A stretch of 7,044 nucleotides of DNA, taken from positions 1 through 7,044 of the forward strand of contig JANXNM010000731.1 in the NCBI GenBank assembly GCA_025354065.1. The letters are read 5' to 3'. How positions within the stretch are numbered: the first letter of the stretch is position 1; every line of letters starts with the position of its first letter. Made by a program: the position numbers and the translations under genes. This document shows positions 5,957 through 7,044 of this stretch, piece after piece. Under the pieces are notes generated by a model. It made no database searches. It was not told the origin of the DNA and saw only the letters and a program-made list of their open reading frames with translations. This stretch comes from Synechococcales cyanobacterium 340R_concoct_173_sub. Lineage in GTDB: Bacteria > Cyanobacteriota > Cyanobacteriia > Leptolyngbyales > Leptolyngbyaceae.

Positions 5957-7044
5957 ATGGGTATCGAAACACAAGCAGAATTCATATCACGGCTGGACGA
6001 AAGTCTAAAGACACAAGAATTCGTTAAGTTGACCTTAGCAAAATATCGTGGAACAGACGCTGCGCTGAATCGAATTGTGATTAGAGCAGTGCAGCTCAAA
6101 TCGGGACTTAAGCTGTCGTTTACTTATTGCTATAAAACCCAAGAAATTGTCAAAAATTATCTTATAGAACCCGGCCTCGAAATTATTAATAGCTTACTAG
6201 GTAGTGAGTTTATGAGCGCTAGATTGTTTACGCCTGACCAAGATATTCAAGTTGAATATAATAAAAGTAAAAAAATCACAATCAACCTGCTTAAACCCGC
6301 TTCAACGAATCTCTATAAAACTATTCCTCAAGTTCACGATCGTAAAAAAACGCGTTGGATTGAATCTGAGAATAATCTTTATCTCACAGCATTAGGGGTG
6401 ACAAATGAACAAGGCGGCATCGTTAAATCGATGGAAGATAAATTTAGACAAATTAATAAATTTATTGAAATTGTCCAGAGTCTATTGGAGTCTTCGGGAT
6501 TAGATCAAAAAAGTGAATTTTCTATTGTTGATATGGGATCTGGTAAAGGCTATTTGACCTTTGCACTTTATGACTTTCTCAATACAATTTCAGATAAGCG
6601 CGTCTCTGTAACTGGAATTGAGAGCCGAAAAAATTTAGTTGACTTTTGCAATCAAGTTGCAGCATCGGTTGAGTTCGAGCAATTGCGTTTTGACCATGGA
6701 ACCATCAAAGACCATCGGATTGAAGCCATCGATGTCACGATTGCACTTCATGCCTGTGATACAGCAACGGATGATGCAATCTACCAAGGAATTCGATCTA
6801 AGTCTTCACTCATTATTCTTGCGCCCTGCTGCCATAAACAGATTCGGAAAGAGATTCAGCCTTCGGGTCGCTTAAAAGAGTTGCTGAAATTTGGGATTTT
6901 GTTAGAGCGACAGGCTGAAATTGTCACCGATGGATTGAGAGCGCTATTTATGGAGCTATCTGGCTATGATGCGAAGGTGTTTGAGTTTATTTCGCCTGAA
7001 CACACAAGTAAAAATCTGATGGTGGTGGGCGTGAAGCACGATCG
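5957..7044 (+). CDS. Class I SAM-dependent methyltransferase, METTL25/Methyltransf_32-like, partial (3' end beyond window)
   Basis: The frame is open from ATG at 5957 to the window edge: 362 complete codons with no stop. Residues 1-150 are a family-specific N-terminal domain (FVKLTLAKYRG at 22-32, HDRKKTRWI at 127-135). Residues 165-185 are the linking helix. From 188 the Rossmann methyltransferase core begins: motif I is IVDMGSGKGYL (190-200), E222 in GIESR is the probable ribose-binding acid, and ALHACDTATDDA (263-274) is the motif IV region. LAPCCHKQIR (288-297) carries the Cys-Cys-His signature of METTL25/RRNAD1-type enzymes. The core closes with DGLRALFMELSGY (325-337). Homologues I recall run to about 390 residues, so only a short tail should be missing. 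The substrate is unknown; RNA is possible, but inferred only from distant relatives. A weak GAG (5947-5949) is the only ribosome-binding candidate. The N-terminal half looks more AT- and Lys-rich than neighbouring genes. Confidence 0.9.
   Translation, partial: MGIETQAEFISRLDESLKTQEFVKLTLAKYRGTDAALNRIVIRAVQLKSGLKLSFTYCYKTQEIVKNYLIEPGLEIINSLLGSEFMSARLFTPDQDIQVEYNKSKKITINLLKPASTNLYKTIPQVHDRKKTRWIESENNLYLTALGVTNEQGGIVKSMEDKFRQINKFIEIVQSLLESSGLDQKSEFSIVDMGSGKGYLTFALYDFLNTISDKRVSVTGIESRKNLVDFCNQVAASVEFEQLRFDHGTIKDHRIEAIDVTIALHACDTATDDAIYQGIRSKSSLIILAPCCHKQIRKEIQPSGRLKELLKFGILLERQAEIVTDGLRALFMELSGYDAKVFEFISPEHTSKNLMVVGVKHD

Overview
The window looks like an ordinary stretch of cyanobacterial chromosome. 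The hexamer CGATCG, core of the cyanobacterial HIP1 element, appears about 23 times in 7 kb (one or two expected by chance), with one full GCGATCGC octamer. Several genes are also typical of cyanobacteria: a plastid-type GNAT acetyltransferase, a tandem-ACT protein, a DUF4332 protein and a secreted TPR protein. Moderate GC and the gene types would fit a Leptolyngbya-like filamentous lineage, but genus cannot be fixed from this sequence.

Layout. Five genes on the minus strand run from about 4619 down to position 1. In transcription order they are a tandem-ACT protein (4619-3894), an alpha/beta hydrolase (3805-2852), a family-39-type membrane glycosyltransferase (2855-1248, overlapping the hydrolase by 4 bases), a secreted protein with a C-terminal TPR (1199-387), and a secreted Adhesin_E-like protein cut off by the window edge (332-1). 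The last four have short gaps or overlap and may be one transcription unit devoted to lipid-linked or cell-envelope chemistry. That grouping is inferred from spacing and product type only. A 179-bp divergent intergenic region (4620-4798), with a TATAAT box facing each way, separates this block from the GNAT gene (4799-5320, plus). The GNAT gene converges on a small DUF4332 gene (5841-5413, minus). That gene is divergent from a class I SAM-dependent methyltransferase of the METTL25/Methyltransf_32 type (5957 to the right edge, plus).

The most unusual non-coding signal is in the 115-bp gap between DUF4332 and the methyltransferase. It holds a perfect 16-bp palindrome next to a candidate -10 box, and a 12-bp direct repeat whose second copy sits just before the methyltransferase start. 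A second, weaker candidate is an inverted repeat directly in front of the hydrolase start codon.

I saw no tRNA, rRNA, CRISPR array, transposase, defence system or phage gene, and no gene-free stretch over 300 bases. Nothing here convincingly amounts to a new multi-gene system; the findings are local regulatory or domain-level observations.
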